Part shown: positions 1 to 9,186 of the stretch, piece after piece
Numbering within the stretch: position 1 is the stretch's first letter
Layout of the letters: each line of letters starts with the position of its first letter
Translations under genes and position numbers: made by a program
DNA from: Agapetus fuscipes
Taxonomy: Eukaryota > Arthropoda > Insecta > Trichoptera > Glossosomatidae
Length of the DNA: 64,000 nt
Assembly (NCBI GenBank): GCA_951799405.1
Contig: OX637361.1
Span: 4,921,156 to 4,985,155, forward strand
Direction: 5' to 3'
The notes under the pieces: generated by a model
What the model was told of the DNA's origin: nothing
Seen by the model: only the letters and a program-made list of their open reading frames with translations
Database searches by the model: none

Positions 1-222
1 CCACCCATGCTGTAGAAAATGGTTCACTTTTCCAATGTCACCCCTGTTTAAGGGAAGGTTGGCAGGAGTTGCAGGGTGTATGTTCATTTGAGATTCGAAT
101 TTGTATATTGTAGGTCCACATGCGGCATGTTTAAGCGCAAACTTATACGTCTCTGCTTGTAAAAATGCATAGGTATAATGTGAATCTTTAATGTTACATA
201 TATTTGCAACTTAGATTAGATA
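1..222 (+). repeat. Family C retroposon, copy 1 (cut by window start)
   Basis: This copy enters the window just inside its 5' end (ACCCATGCTGTAGAAAATGG) and runs to the TTGCAACTTAGATTAGATAA tail. Family C as read across the window is about 250 bp. It starts TTCCTTGACTTATAGGTTGG, has a central CACCCCTGTTTCAGGGAAGG block and a GTGTAAGCGCGAACTTA block, and ends TTGCAACTTAGATTA with short tandem repeats of GATTA or TATAGAT. I see no convincing tRNA-type A and B boxes. Target duplications at other copies mark it as a retroposon. It forms an inverted pair with the copy at 563-809. Confidence 0.85.
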
Positions 223-562
223 AACTAACGGGTTTCTCAGATAATTGCACCTTTCCCCTATTTTCTACGACAGAAAACATTAAAAAAGATGTGAACAACC
301 TGAAGCTTAGAACATTCGCCCGCGAGATCAGCGGTTTACGCACGGTTCTGCATTCTTCTTATTCTTCTTTTGGTGCCACTTCTATCGCAGATCAGCAATA
401 ATCATGGCTACTTTGACCTTGGATGCTGCGGCTCGAAACAGGGACTTGGCTGTGCTTTATAGCTTTCTGTCTACCATTGCGATAATTAGATATGCTAGAA
501 AAGGGCAGCCAGAAGTAGAAGATCAAATTTTAGAGATGGAGCCCTTAATATATAAAACGGCT
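223..562. repeat. Dispersed repeat fragments E and L between an inverted family C pair
   Basis: Two further repeats lie in the loop between the inverted C copies. One starts GGGTTTCTCAGATAA near 230 and recurs near 26010. The other (about 352-452) has GCGGCTCGAAACAGGGACTT and recurs at about 14500-14580. No coding potential is seen. Confidence 0.5.
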
Positions 563-809
563 TTAATCTAAGTTGCAAAGATATATTACATTTTAGATTC
601 AAATTAAATGCATTCTCATAAGCAGACACGTATAAGTTCGCGCTTACACATGCCGCATGTGGACCTACAATATAAAACCCAAAATCTCAAATGAACATAA
701 GCTTTGCAACTCTTGCAGAGCTTCCCTGAAACAGGGGTGACATTGTCAAAGTTAACTATTTTTTTACAGTATGGGTGGTCAGCCTCATAACAACCTACAA
801 GTCAAGAAA
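563..809 (-). repeat. Family C retroposon, copy 2, near full length
   Basis: The copy is read on the minus strand from the TCAAGAAA 5' end to the AGATTAAAG 3' end. Its inverted partner at 1-222 would let a transcript of this region fold into a stem with a 340-nt loop. Confidence 0.85.
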
Positions 810-1505
810 TGACCACCCAAATTATCTTGATTGTTTTAAAAAAATCATGTAAATTTTTAAATAAACCAGTTAAAAAAGGATCTACCGTCTGATTTCAGTA
901 TCAAGCGGAATACTGAAAAGTCAAAGGTTTTACAATTTTTTTAAAATATTCTCTATGGTGTTATTTTTCTTCTACAAAAGCATAAGGCGCGTTCACGACC
1001 ATTGATGGATTATTGGACACCCTCCCAGGAATATAAAGTACTGCTGACAACTTCGCACTTCTTCAGGTGCGGCTTGTAACTAACTGTACCATATTGTATG
1101 AATGCGATGCGCTATGTACAATGCCCCATCTTTAAGTTTAAACTATGGCGACAAGAAAATGTACTTAAATTAAAACAGCACCTCTAGTGATATTTAAAAT
1201 TTTAACACATCTTTGTTAAGACGCTGTGGTTGAGTTGGGAGTGGTATTTTATTCTTGGGGTACAGCACTTTGTATTCAGGAGGAGGTCTGACCCAGTAGC
1301 GAGGCAATTTGAAACGGGCCTGCTTTAAAATGTACACACATTGTTATTGAAATTCCTGCTCTGAAAGATACACATTTAACCTACAAATGAGATGACACTT
1401 TTCCAAAAAAATGTGTGTGTTTAAAATCATATAAAGAATTGAGTCCAAAAATGACAAATTTTCAGTATATTATATCCGATTTTAGCATTAAATCTTAAGT
1501 TTTAA
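810..1505. other. Unannotated AT-rich stretch
   Basis: Nothing recognised except a short AAAACAGCACCTCTAGTGAT segment near 1171 that has relatives near 25280. No open frame of interest. Confidence 0.4.
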
Positions 1506-1742
1506 GGACCTGTTGCACCAACCTCTAATCAATATTTGATTAAAACATTAAATTTGATTGCTTAATTCTGGTAAGGACCTCGGCTTAATATTTCTCGGAA
1601 GTTGATGATAATTTAATGGATTTGAACAGGGAAAATGATTTTATTAGCTGATTTCCATAAATGCAATCAAATTTTTGATTTGATGGGAGAAATCACACTT
1701 AATTTTAATTTCTGTCTGATTGGAGTTTGGTGCAACAAGCCC
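1506..1742. mobile_element. MITE with about 25-bp terminal inverted repeats
   Basis: The left end GGACCTGTTGCACCAACCTC and the reverse complement of the right end, GGGCTTGTTGCACCAAACTC, match at nearly every position, giving a 237-bp element without coding capacity. The short length, inverted ends and AT-rich centre are typical of a MITE. The flanks (TTTTAA on the left, CATGTG on the right) do not show a clear target duplication, so I do not assign a superfamily. Confidence 0.75.
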
Positions 1743-1964
1743 ATGTGCAACAAGACTTTTTACAGTCAAAAATAAGCAAATAATGATTGTACAGCTCCAC
1801 AAAGGAGACCTTAGTATCTAATTTTTGTTTTTGAATAACTAATTAATATGCTCAAACTGATTTTTAAGTTTGCTGAGAATCTCTTAAAATTTAAGATTTG
1901 TTAGTGAAATCAGGCATGAAATGACCGTTTTTCGCTAGGGGAGACCTTAATAATCTGATAATAA

Positions 1965-2200
1965 TAATCTAAGTTGCAAGGATATATTCATTTAAAGTTC
2001 TCAAATGCATGCCCATAAACAAACACGTGTAGTTCGCGCTTACAAATGCTGAATGTATACTTACAAATAAAATCCAAACCTCAAATGAACATAAGCCCTA
2101 CAACTTTTGTCGACCTTCTTGACGCAGGGGTGACATTGGAAAAATGAACCATTTTTTACAGTATGGGTGGTCAGCCTCATACCAACCTATAAGTCAGGAA
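1965..2200 (-). repeat. Family C retroposon, copy 3
   Basis: Near full length, of the subfamily with GCATTTGTAAGCGCGAACTA and a TATCCTTGCAACTTAGATTA end. Confidence 0.85.
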
Positions 2201-2480
2201 AACCTTAAACCTAAGCAAAGGTTAAAACAAGGTAAGATTATAAACGAGAAATTAAATTTTGTGCAGAAAGCTGTAGACCCTGATTTTAATATATATTTTT
2301 ATTTCTGCGTTTAAAGCGTTGAAAAATTATAATTTATCTGAAAATTTTTGCACTCTTACCTCCCGTTGAAGTCTTTCACGCTTTTGTAAGAGAGTAATTT
2401 TTCTTCATAACTAAAAGTCTTTTTTACTTGGTTAACTTTGAGGTTTATGAGATTGATAATTGTTTAAATATTTACAGTCT

Positions 2481-2640
2481 TTAATCTACGTTGCAAAAAT
2501 ATACACACATCTAAGATTAATAATTTATACACGTTCACTAGCAAACACGTCAAAATTCCATGTTTACGTACAGAAAAAACCCCAAACTTCAAGTGAACAT
2601 TAGCGCGTCATCTCGTTTTGCCCTGAAGCAGTAGTAGTTT
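2481..2640 (-). repeat. Family C retroposon, copy 4, old and truncated
   Basis: A strongly diverged 3' half (CTACGTTGCAAAAATATA) with the CCCTGAAGCAG block still recognisable. Confidence 0.55.
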
Positions 2641-2670
2641 GTAGAAATTGGCAAAAGTTTATCATTTTTA

Positions 2671-2980
2671 CCAGTTTGTAGTCCAGTGCCAACAGTTCAG
2701 ACGCGTAAATGAAGGGGCTTAGGTTCGGATCTCGACGGAGCACAAGAAAATATACCATTTACATTTTCAAATTCGCTCATCGCTGGGTTGAAAAATTCAT
2801 AAAACGCTTACCAAAGATCGGTTACCAATGATCCATCCAGCCTTACAGCAACTGGATATTGCTTGAGTATTGGTGCTTTGTAGCGACGACCAAGCTCGTA
2901 AACACCTCTGCGGAACTACAAATGTCATAGACCCCTAGAATCTATGAAATCGATATAGTCTCCTGCACAGGATTTAAAAA
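2671..2980 (+). repeat. SINE family A (tRNA-derived), copy 1
   Basis: The head is tRNA-like, with a decayed A box (GTAGTCCAGTGCC) and a B box (GGTTCGGATCTC). A roughly 230-bp body follows (GCTGGGTTGAAAAATTCATA, CATCCAGCCTTACAGCAACT) and ends GGATTTAAAAAAA. RNA polymerase III transcription is inferred from the boxes. The better-preserved copy at 17408 shows the full pattern. Confidence 0.8.
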
Positions 2981-3289
2981 AAGTAAGGGTGGTCAGAATC
3001 ATCACCATATTATATTTTACTTGTTAAGAAAATGTGGTATGGGATAAATAAAGAAGACAAATAGGTAGCGAACAGATTTGTACCTTATTTATGTTATGAA
3101 GGAAATTGTAGTGGAATGGATGACGGTCGAAGCTCACCGCATCTTATCAAGACTTGTTATCTCTATTATTTAAGATGGCAAACAAATATTGTGTTTTGCA
3201 TTAGGGCCGAGACATAATGTATGAAATCACATCAACTGTGTACATGATTATGCTACTTGTAGCCGCAAGCGTACAAGAAGAAGGTGCGC
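2981..3289. other. Unannotated stretch
   Basis: Nothing recognised. Confidence 0.35.
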
Positions 3290-3412
3290 GGATGTACCTC
3301 AGATGATCCACGGATGATCCTCGGATGATCCACGGATGATCCTCAGATGATCCACGGATGATCCATGTATGATCCTCAGATGATCCACCCATGATCCATG
3401 TACAAGTATGAT
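3290..3412. repeat. Minisatellite of GATGATCCWCG-type 11-bp units
   Basis: About ten imperfect 11-bp units alternate between GATGATCCACG and GATGATCCTCG or CAG, so the higher-order period is 22 bp. Because 22 is not a multiple of three, all minus-strand frames read as repeating His/Trp/Ile/Gly/Ser peptides. I treat these as translation of a minisatellite and not as a gene. Confidence 0.85.
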
Positions 3413-4303
3413 CCAAGGAATTATAATTTTTTTGTATGGAGAATCCACTTTAGGTGGCGGATGGGCTGTGGATTTTCTGTGTGTGAATAACACCGTATGA
3501 CTACATTTTTAAGTTGTTGTGTTGAGATGATTTTTTTTTTCACATGAGAAGTTTTTGACGTATTCTATCTTTTGTGCTTATAACAACCAACTAAAATAAA
3601 GGTTACACAAAAATTAAAGAAAATAAGAAAATGACTACGTAATGAAGGGAAAAAAGATACAATAGCAACACTTTTTATTGGATTAAAAAAATGTTAAAAT
3701 ATATAGCTCACTACTTTTTTTTTGTAAATAAATTTCAAGAAATGGAATTCACTATACGGCTGGTATTAAAATCAATTTGTATCTCATTCATGAATTTTAT
3801 AAATTACAATTTTACATTAATACAACTCGATAATGTTAACTAATGGCCAAAGTAAGTGTCTTGTAGTCCAGAAAAGGATCAAACCGGCAATGTTTTATTT
3901 AAAACCCACACTAAGCGGTAGGCCTTGATCACACAAGTATAGCGCCAACATGATAAGGATCAAAAATAAACAAAGAAAATATTTTTTCACTCACAGACGG
4001 CGAAAACCTGGCGCACATTTAGGTACTATCGAATAATTATTATCTATCAGATAGGTTAATTGGTATTTCTTTCATCGACTAACTCACTAACTACCTATGT
4101 GTACCGGGTTTCTGCTAAGCATGTTTTCACTTTTGATTCTAGAGATGTTTTTTGCGATAGGCAAGGTTACAAACAGCCTATTGGCAATCTATTTGGAACC
4201 CATTTATGCCAATCAATGATAATCAGTAGTTTAAAAAGAGAACTGAAATTCCGATCGGCTCATCAGCGCATAGATCAAATTATTTAACTACGCACTTATA
4301 TGG
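3413..4303. other. Unannotated AT-rich stretch
   Basis: Nothing recognised over about 890 bp. A short open frame near 4060-4287 has no family features. Confidence 0.35.
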
Positions 4304-4407
4304 CCGACCCGTAGTCTAGTGGTTAACACTTCAGACGCGCGATTGAAAGGTAGTGGGTTTGAATCCCAGCGTAGCAAGAAAAACAATTTCATTCTTCAAA
4401 TACATAT
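4304..4407 (+). repeat. SINE family A, copy 2, 5' part (split by Gypsy insertion)
   Basis: The tRNA-like head has A box GTAGTCTAGTGGTTAACAC and B box GGTTTGAATCC. The SINE stops at ATACATAT, where the LTR element enters, and resumes at 11632 with ATATGCTCTTTGTTGGGTTG. That recreates the normal family A body with ATAT duplicated. Confidence 0.85.
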
Positions 4408-4923
4408 TGTTACGAAATTAGGGTTCAATTGTCTTCAAATTAAAAATACACAGGTCTTCTTCAATAGTTATTTATTTTACACAGTTACAAAATTTATTTT
4501 CACACTACTTTCTCGATTATTCCACTTGGTTTTGGTTCACTGATCAGATGACTTCGATGTGTTTGTAAGTCTCTATGATACTGGCCCGCTCTGCAGGCCA
4601 TTCGCACCTTTATACTCTTCAGAGCAGTATGATCCAGAACTAAAGTCGCCAGACGGTTCCAGAGTAATTATTACTTCTCGATGTTTCACGTACTACCTAG
4701 ACACAACCAAAATCCTACCTACCAATGCAATACAGTATTCCTATAATTATAACAAATACCTACTTAGCCTAGAGAATTCTACACTTATACATAATTATCG
4801 ATCTTACCTACCAATACTTTTGAGGATTCTTATAACTATAATTATCCATACTTATTTCAATATTTATATTTACATAACACTATAACTACCCATACTTATT
4901 TCAATATTTATATTTACATAACA
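4408..4923 (-). repeat. 3' LTR
   Basis: 516 bp with TG...CA ends. The last 78 bp hold a 44-bp-period duplication (about 4846-4889, repeated partially to 4923) built on CCATACTTATTTCAATATTT. An open frame of about 108 codons inside it occurs identically in the other LTR but has no family features. Confidence 0.97.
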
Positions 4924-4942
4924 CTACCCCCCACCTAGACTG
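4924..4942 (-). other. Polypurine tract
   Basis: On the minus strand AGGTGGGGGGTAG lies directly before the 3' LTR, the expected plus-strand primer site. It also encodes the last residues and stop of Pol. Confidence 0.85.
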
Positions 4943-7900
4943 TTTCGTCCCGGAACAGTCTTGACTCTGTGTAGGTAGGGGCATGCTGATCCACGTCGAC
5001 ACCCTGTGGTCAGGAAGAAGTGGCAGTCCACGGATTTCTCCCCACTGGCTCTCGGCTGCGCTTGCTCGCAGCACACCATGACGCTGATGCCGACTCCCGA
5101 GAACACTGCTTCAATCATACTCCGGATTATCCGCCAGTCTCGATTAGCGCGGCCGCCACCCATCTTCGGTATTGCCAGACGCGCCTGCTGATCCTCCAAC
5201 ATGTAGTCACGCAGCTCAACAAGGCCGTCCCACAATGCCTTGTAGTCCTCTTCCAGGTTGCTGGAATCCGGGACAACCAGGCAGTATGCTTGTTGACGCC
5301 CCTTCGGTAGTCTCAGAGCTCTTCCTTGCGGGCTGCTCGAGGGTTGCGGTTCTCCGAATTTGTATCGGAAGACCCGGGCAATTCCTCTAGACATATCTAG
5401 ATCTTCCGGTACACTGCATGCCAGTGTGTGGTCCCTAGTGACCTCAAATAAGTCCTTGTGGACTTCTGTGGTCACTCCATGGCGAAACTTCTGCCCTGCC
5501 TTCGCGTTCTCCCAAAACGTCTCAAAGGCTGGTGATCTTTCGGATGCGACGCACTGTCGTACTTTTTGGGCTGGTTGGTCATCATTATCGCCTAGGTATG
5601 GTGAGAGGCGATTGTAGTGCACGACCCTTGGTTTTCCGTTTGGTCTCTTTTTTATGCGGTAGACCACATCGTTGATGCGCTCCAAGATCTCGTACGGCCC
5701 GTCCCAGGAACGCTGAAGTTTCGGACAGTATCCTTGGCGCCTCTTGGGGTCAAAAAGCCACACCCAGTCACCAGCTTTGTACCCCATGCTGTCAGCTCTG
5801 GTGTCATAGCGCTCCTTCATTTGATCGCTGGCTTCCCCGATGTTCATGCGGACCTGATCATGGATGTCATCCAGCCTCCTGCGAAGGTCTGTCACATAGT
5901 CTTCTCCGGCTAGGTCTTCACCTGGTTTGCAGCCAAATTTGAGATCACAAGGAAGTCGCATTTCTCGCCCAAACAGTATGCTGCTGGGAGTCTTCTTCGT
6001 CGTTTCCTGAACAGCCGACCGGTAAGCCAATAAGAACAAAGGCAGATGTCGGTCCCAGTCCCGCTGATGGCTGGACACTACTTTGGCTAAGTACCTCCCC
6101 ACGGTACGGTTCATCCTTTCCACCATTCCATCAGACTGTGGATGTAGCGCAGTGGTCCTGGTCTTGTAGATCCCTAGCCGCTCACACATTTGCTGGAAGA
6201 TAGCAGCTTCAAAGTTCCTTCCCTGATCAGAATGTAATTCCAGGGGTACGCCAAACCTGCTGATAAATTCGGTAACTAGAACTTCAGTCACGGTTACGGC
6301 CTCTTGGTTAGGGATTGAGTAAGCTTCCACCCACTTGCTGAAGTAATCCATCACCACCATGATGTACTTGTTACCCTTCTCAGTTGTAGGAAATGGGCCA
6401 GCTATGTCGATGGCAATTCTTTCAAAGGGGCTGCTAACATTGTACTGACGCATTGGTGCTCGCCTTTTCCTTTGCGGTCCATTGGCCGTTGCACAGGTTA
6501 CACATTTTCGACACCAATCTTTGACGTCTTCGCTGCAGTTGATCCAGTAAAATCGCTCTTTCACTTTCTCCAGCGTCTTCTTAACGCCTAGATGTCCTCC
6601 AGAAGTTCCTCCATGCAGCAGTCCAAGGATTTCCGGTACTCGGCTCCTCGGAACGAGGGTTTGCTTTCTTCTAAGTGTGCCGTCTTCCTTCTCGATCTTT
6701 CGTTTCAGAAACCCTCCTTCTATCACTATGGATCCCCATTGAGCCCAATAAGCCTTGACAGTTGGTGATAAGGGGGCGAGTTTTTCCCAGGTTGGCCTTT
6801 CTCCTTCTCGCGCCCATTCCATCACATACTTCAAGTCCGGATCATTCAGTTGGTCTTGCGCCAATTTTTCATCTTGCCAGTCCTCATCTTCGGTGGTCGT
6901 CCTTTGGACAATTGCTACCTTGTCCTCCATCTTGCTGCAATGTTTGCAGTCACTGGCGCATGGTCGTCTGGATAATGCATCCGCATTTCGATGAAGCGTG
7001 CCAGGTCTATGTTCGGAGTCATAATCATACTCCTGGAGCCTTTCAATCCATCTAGCCACTTGCCCTTCTGGGTTTTTGAATTTCAGAAGCCAAACCAGTG
7101 CAGCATGATCAGTCCGTAGTGTGAATTTTCTCCCGTACAAGTATTTGCGGAAGTGTTCCACTGATTTTATCACGGCAAGAAGCTCTCGTCTGGTCACGCA
7201 ATAATTTCGTTCTGGCTTGGAAAGCACTTTACTGAAGTAACCCAGAACAGTCTCATGCCCATCCTGTATTTGGGAAAGGACGCCTCCTATCCCCACATTA
7301 CTAGCGTCGGTATCCAGGATGAACTTTCCATCTTTTCGTGGGTAGCTCAAGATGGGGGCACTTGTTAATCTTCCCTTAAGCTCTTCAAATGCTTGTGCGC
7401 AGGAATCACTCCAATGGAAGCGAGTGTTTTCTTCCGTAAGCTTGGTGAGCGGTTTTGCAATGTCCGCAAATCTTGGCACAAACCTCCTGTAATAAGTGCA
7501 CAGCCCCAGGAAACTCCTAGTTTCATGTTTGTCCTTCAGCACGGGCCAGTCTCTTACTGCCTTGATTTTGGCAGGGTCAACTTCAACTCCACGTTGAGAA
7601 ACTATGTGTCCCAGGTAATTTACTTGTTTCTTGAACAGGTTACACTTTTTCGGGTTGAGCTTCAGTCCAGCGTCTTGTAGTCGCCCGAAAACTTGCTCCA
7701 GATTTCTCAACTGATGGTTGAAGTCCTTTCCCAGGATGATTATGTCATCCAAGTATACCAGGCAGGTTTCCCATGACAGTCCTCGCAGCACATTCTCCAT
7801 CAGCCTTTCAAACGTGGCGGGGGCATTGCATAAGCCAAATGGCATCACGGTGAACTGCCAAAGTCCAGATCCAGTCGAGAATGCAGTTTTCTCCTTATCT

Positions 7901-9186
7901 TTGGCATCCAATTCAACTTGCCAGTAGCCACTTTTCAGGTCCAATGTGGAAAAAATGGTGCATCCTGCCAATGTGTCCAAGGTGTCGTCAATCCTTGGCA
8001 GAGGGTAACTATCCTTTTTCGTAACATCGTTGAGCAGTCTGTAGTCCACACAAAATCTCGTGGTACCATCCTTCTTTTTCACCAGTACCACCGGGGATGT
8101 CCAAGGGCTACTTGATGGTTCTATGATGCCATCCTTGCTCATGTCTTTGATGATCTTGTCAGCTTCTTCCCGCTTTGCAAAGGGTAGTCTTCTTGGAGCC
8201 TGTTTTATTGGTCTCGCTTCTCCGGTGTCTATGCTATGTCGCACTACCTTGGTTCTTCCCAGACGGCCATTAGAGTCCTCGAAAATGTTCTGGTAGCGGC
8301 AGATCAAACTCCTCACTCTCCGTTTGTTTTCCTCGGTTAGACCTTGGGAAGCGTCGTGGACCAGGGCTTCCAATTGTGTTGACAATTTGTTTCCTTCGCA
8401 TGACATGTTTGTCATCTGTTGCACAATGGAAGTTATCCTCTCACATCTGCCCAAAACAAAACCTTCATTCATTTTAACTGGGTAGCTGTTCACATTCATG
8501 ATCTTGACAGGAATGGTCTCCTTTGCGCGAATCACTGTTCTTGCCACCATGACTCCTTTGTTAACATTGTCCATGTTCTCCGGTTCTATCATACAGATTT
8601 GGTCATTTGTACTACTGGAATCCAGGCGGGCACTCACTATCATCTCGGATCGCCCCTTCACTTCGGTATTCTTGGCTAGGATAACACGTGCAGCCAGTTC
8701 TTTCCGTCTTTGCAGGATGACTTCTTCATTTCCAATTTTAATGGACCCTTTCTTTAAATTTAAACTGCACCCAAATCTGTCCAGTATGTCCATTCCCAAT
8801 ATAACGTCTTCTTCAATGTTGGCCACCAACGTCCGATGATCAAAAGTGGTGCTGCCAATTTGGAAGGTGGCAATCGTCTCCCCATACACCTGTGCTGACT
8901 CTCCCGTGGTGGTGTGCAGAGACCACTTTGTTGGTGCAATCTGCTTACCTCGTGCCACTATGTCGCGTCTCAGAATTGTCCTGGTTGCTCCCGTGTCCAC
9001 CAGTAGTTCACGAGTTACTCCATCTATTATGCCATTGATAAAAATGCTGCTGGCTTTTCCTCTCACGGTTGCGACAGTAGCAGCAGATTTCAGGGCCTCT
9101 CCAGCGTGGGTCAACGGTTGCCCCTTCCCATTAACCCTTTCTAGTTTTCCGCAGCCTGTTTTCTGGGTTTCTGAGGCTTGGGACAC
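4924..9186 (-). CDS. pol: Ty3/Gypsy Pol: protease-RT-RNase H-integrase-macro-CCCH
   Basis: One uninterrupted 1420-codon frame. Visible in order: aspartic protease with DTGA (residues 64-67) and ILGMD; reverse transcriptase with YLDD (478-481); RNase H with D625/D627, E668 and D693; integrase zinc module (H858, H865, C895, C898) and catalytic D927, D987, E1023 (DD35E spacing); GPY/F module at about 1163. Pol of this group usually ends shortly afterwards. Here about 210 more residues follow: a macro-like domain (about 1245-1373) and a CCCH finger (1388-1406). The frame overlaps gag by 46 nt in the -1 register and opens at a GTG, so it is expected to be made as a Gag-Pol fusion by -1 frameshifting. 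Its stop lies inside the polypurine tract, against the LTR. Confidence 0.95.
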   Translation of the reverse strand: MSQASETQKTGCGKLERVNGKGQPLTHAGEALKSAATVATVRGKASSIFINGIIDGVTRELLVDTGATRTILRRDIVARGKQIAPTKWSLHTTTGESAQVYGETIATFQIGSTTFDHRTLVANIEEDVILGMDILDRFGCSLNLKKGSIKIGNEEVILQRRKELAARVILAKNTEVKGRSEMIVSARLDSSSTNDQICMIEPENMDNVNKGVMVARTVIRAKETIPVKIMNVNSYPVKMNEGFVLGRCERITSIVQQMTNMSCEGNKLSTQLEALVHDASQGLTEENKRRVRSLICRYQNIFEDSNGRLGRTKVVRHSIDTGEARPIKQAPRRLPFAKREEADKIIKDMSKDGIIEPSSSPWTSPVVLVKKKDGTTRFCVDYRLLNDVTKKDSYPLPRIDDTLDTLAGCTIFSTLDLKSGYWQVELDAKDKEKTAFSTGSGLWQFTVMPFGLCNAPATFERLMENVLRGLSWETCLVYLDDIIILGKDFNHQLRNLEQVFGRLQDAGLKLNPKKCNLFKKQVNYLGHIVSQRGVEVDPAKIKAVRDWPVLKDKHETRSFLGLCTYYRRFVPRFADIAKPLTKLTEENTRFHWSDSCAQAFEELKGRLTSAPILSYPRKDGKFILDTDASNVGIGGVLSQIQDGHETVLGYFSKVLSKPERNYCVTRRELLAVIKSVEHFRKYLYGRKFTLRTDHAALVWLLKFKNPEGQVARWIERLQEYDYDSEHRPGTLHRNADALSRRPCASDCKHCSKMEDKVAIVQRTTTEDEDWQDEKLAQDQLNDPDLKYVMEWAREGERPTWEKLAPLSPTVKAYWAQWGSIVIEGGFLKRKIEKEDGTLRRKQTLVPRSRVPEILGLLHGGTSGGHLGVKKTLEKVKERFYWINCSEDVKDWCRKCVTCATANGPQRKRRAPMRQYNVSSPFERIAIDIAGPFPTTEKGNKYIMVVMDYFSKWVEAYSIPNQEAVTVTEVLVTEFISRFGVPLELHSDQGRNFEAAIFQQMCERLGIYKTRTTALHPQSDGMVERMNRTVGRYLAKVVSSHQRDWDRHLPLFLLAYRSAVQETTKKTPSSILFGREMRLPCDLKFGCKPGEDLAGEDYVTDLRRRLDDIHDQVRMNIGEASDQMKERYDTRADSMGYKAGDWVWLFDPKRRQGYCPKLQRSWDGPYEILERINDVVYRIKKRPNGKPRVVHYNRLSPYLGDNDDQPAQKVRQCVASERSPAFETFWENAKAGQKFRHGVTTEVHKDLFEVTRDHTLACSVPEDLDMSRGIARVFRYKFGEPQPSSSPQGRALRLPKGRQQAYCLVVPDSSNLEEDYKALWDGLVELRDYMLEDQQARLAIPKMGGGRANRDWRIIRSMIEAVFSGVGISVMVCCEQAQPRASGEKSVDCHFFLTTGCRRGSACPYLHRVKTVPGRNSLGGG
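4969..5025 (-). other. CCCH zinc finger at the C terminus of Pol
   Basis: Residues 1388-1406 show C-X7-C-X5-C-X3-H with the typical GCRRGSACPYLH core. CCCH fingers of this spacing commonly bind RNA. That role here is inferred from the family. Confidence 0.85.
5068..5454 (-). other. Macro domain (TARG1/OARD1-like) in Pol
   Basis: Residues about 1245-1373 carry the landmarks of TARG1-type macro domains: DHTLACSVPEDLDMSRGIA followed by VFRYKFG, then GRQQAYCLVV, a helix with LWDGLVELRDYM, LAIPKMGGG, and a closing DW...I..MIEAVFSGVGISVMV. In TARG1 relatives a Lys after the LIT/LVT strand and an Asp in the IGCGLD loop are catalytic. Here the first position reads VVP and the loop reads GGGRANRD, so de-ADP-ribosylation activity is doubtful and ADP-ribose binding is the safer inference. 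Confidence 0.8.
9141..9186 (-). promoter_or_regulatory. Gag-Pol overlap, presumed -1 frameshift region
   Basis: Pol is in the -1 register relative to Gag and has no ATG at its start. The A-rich GGAAAAC directly before the gag stop and CAGAAAACAG slightly upstream are candidate slip sites. Neither is a textbook X XXY YYZ heptamer, so the exact site is not settled. Confidence 0.55.

Noticed and set aside
4559..4885. 108-codon open frame repeated identically at 11267-11593
   Set aside because: It lies wholly within the two LTRs and is identical because the LTRs are identical; no protein family features.
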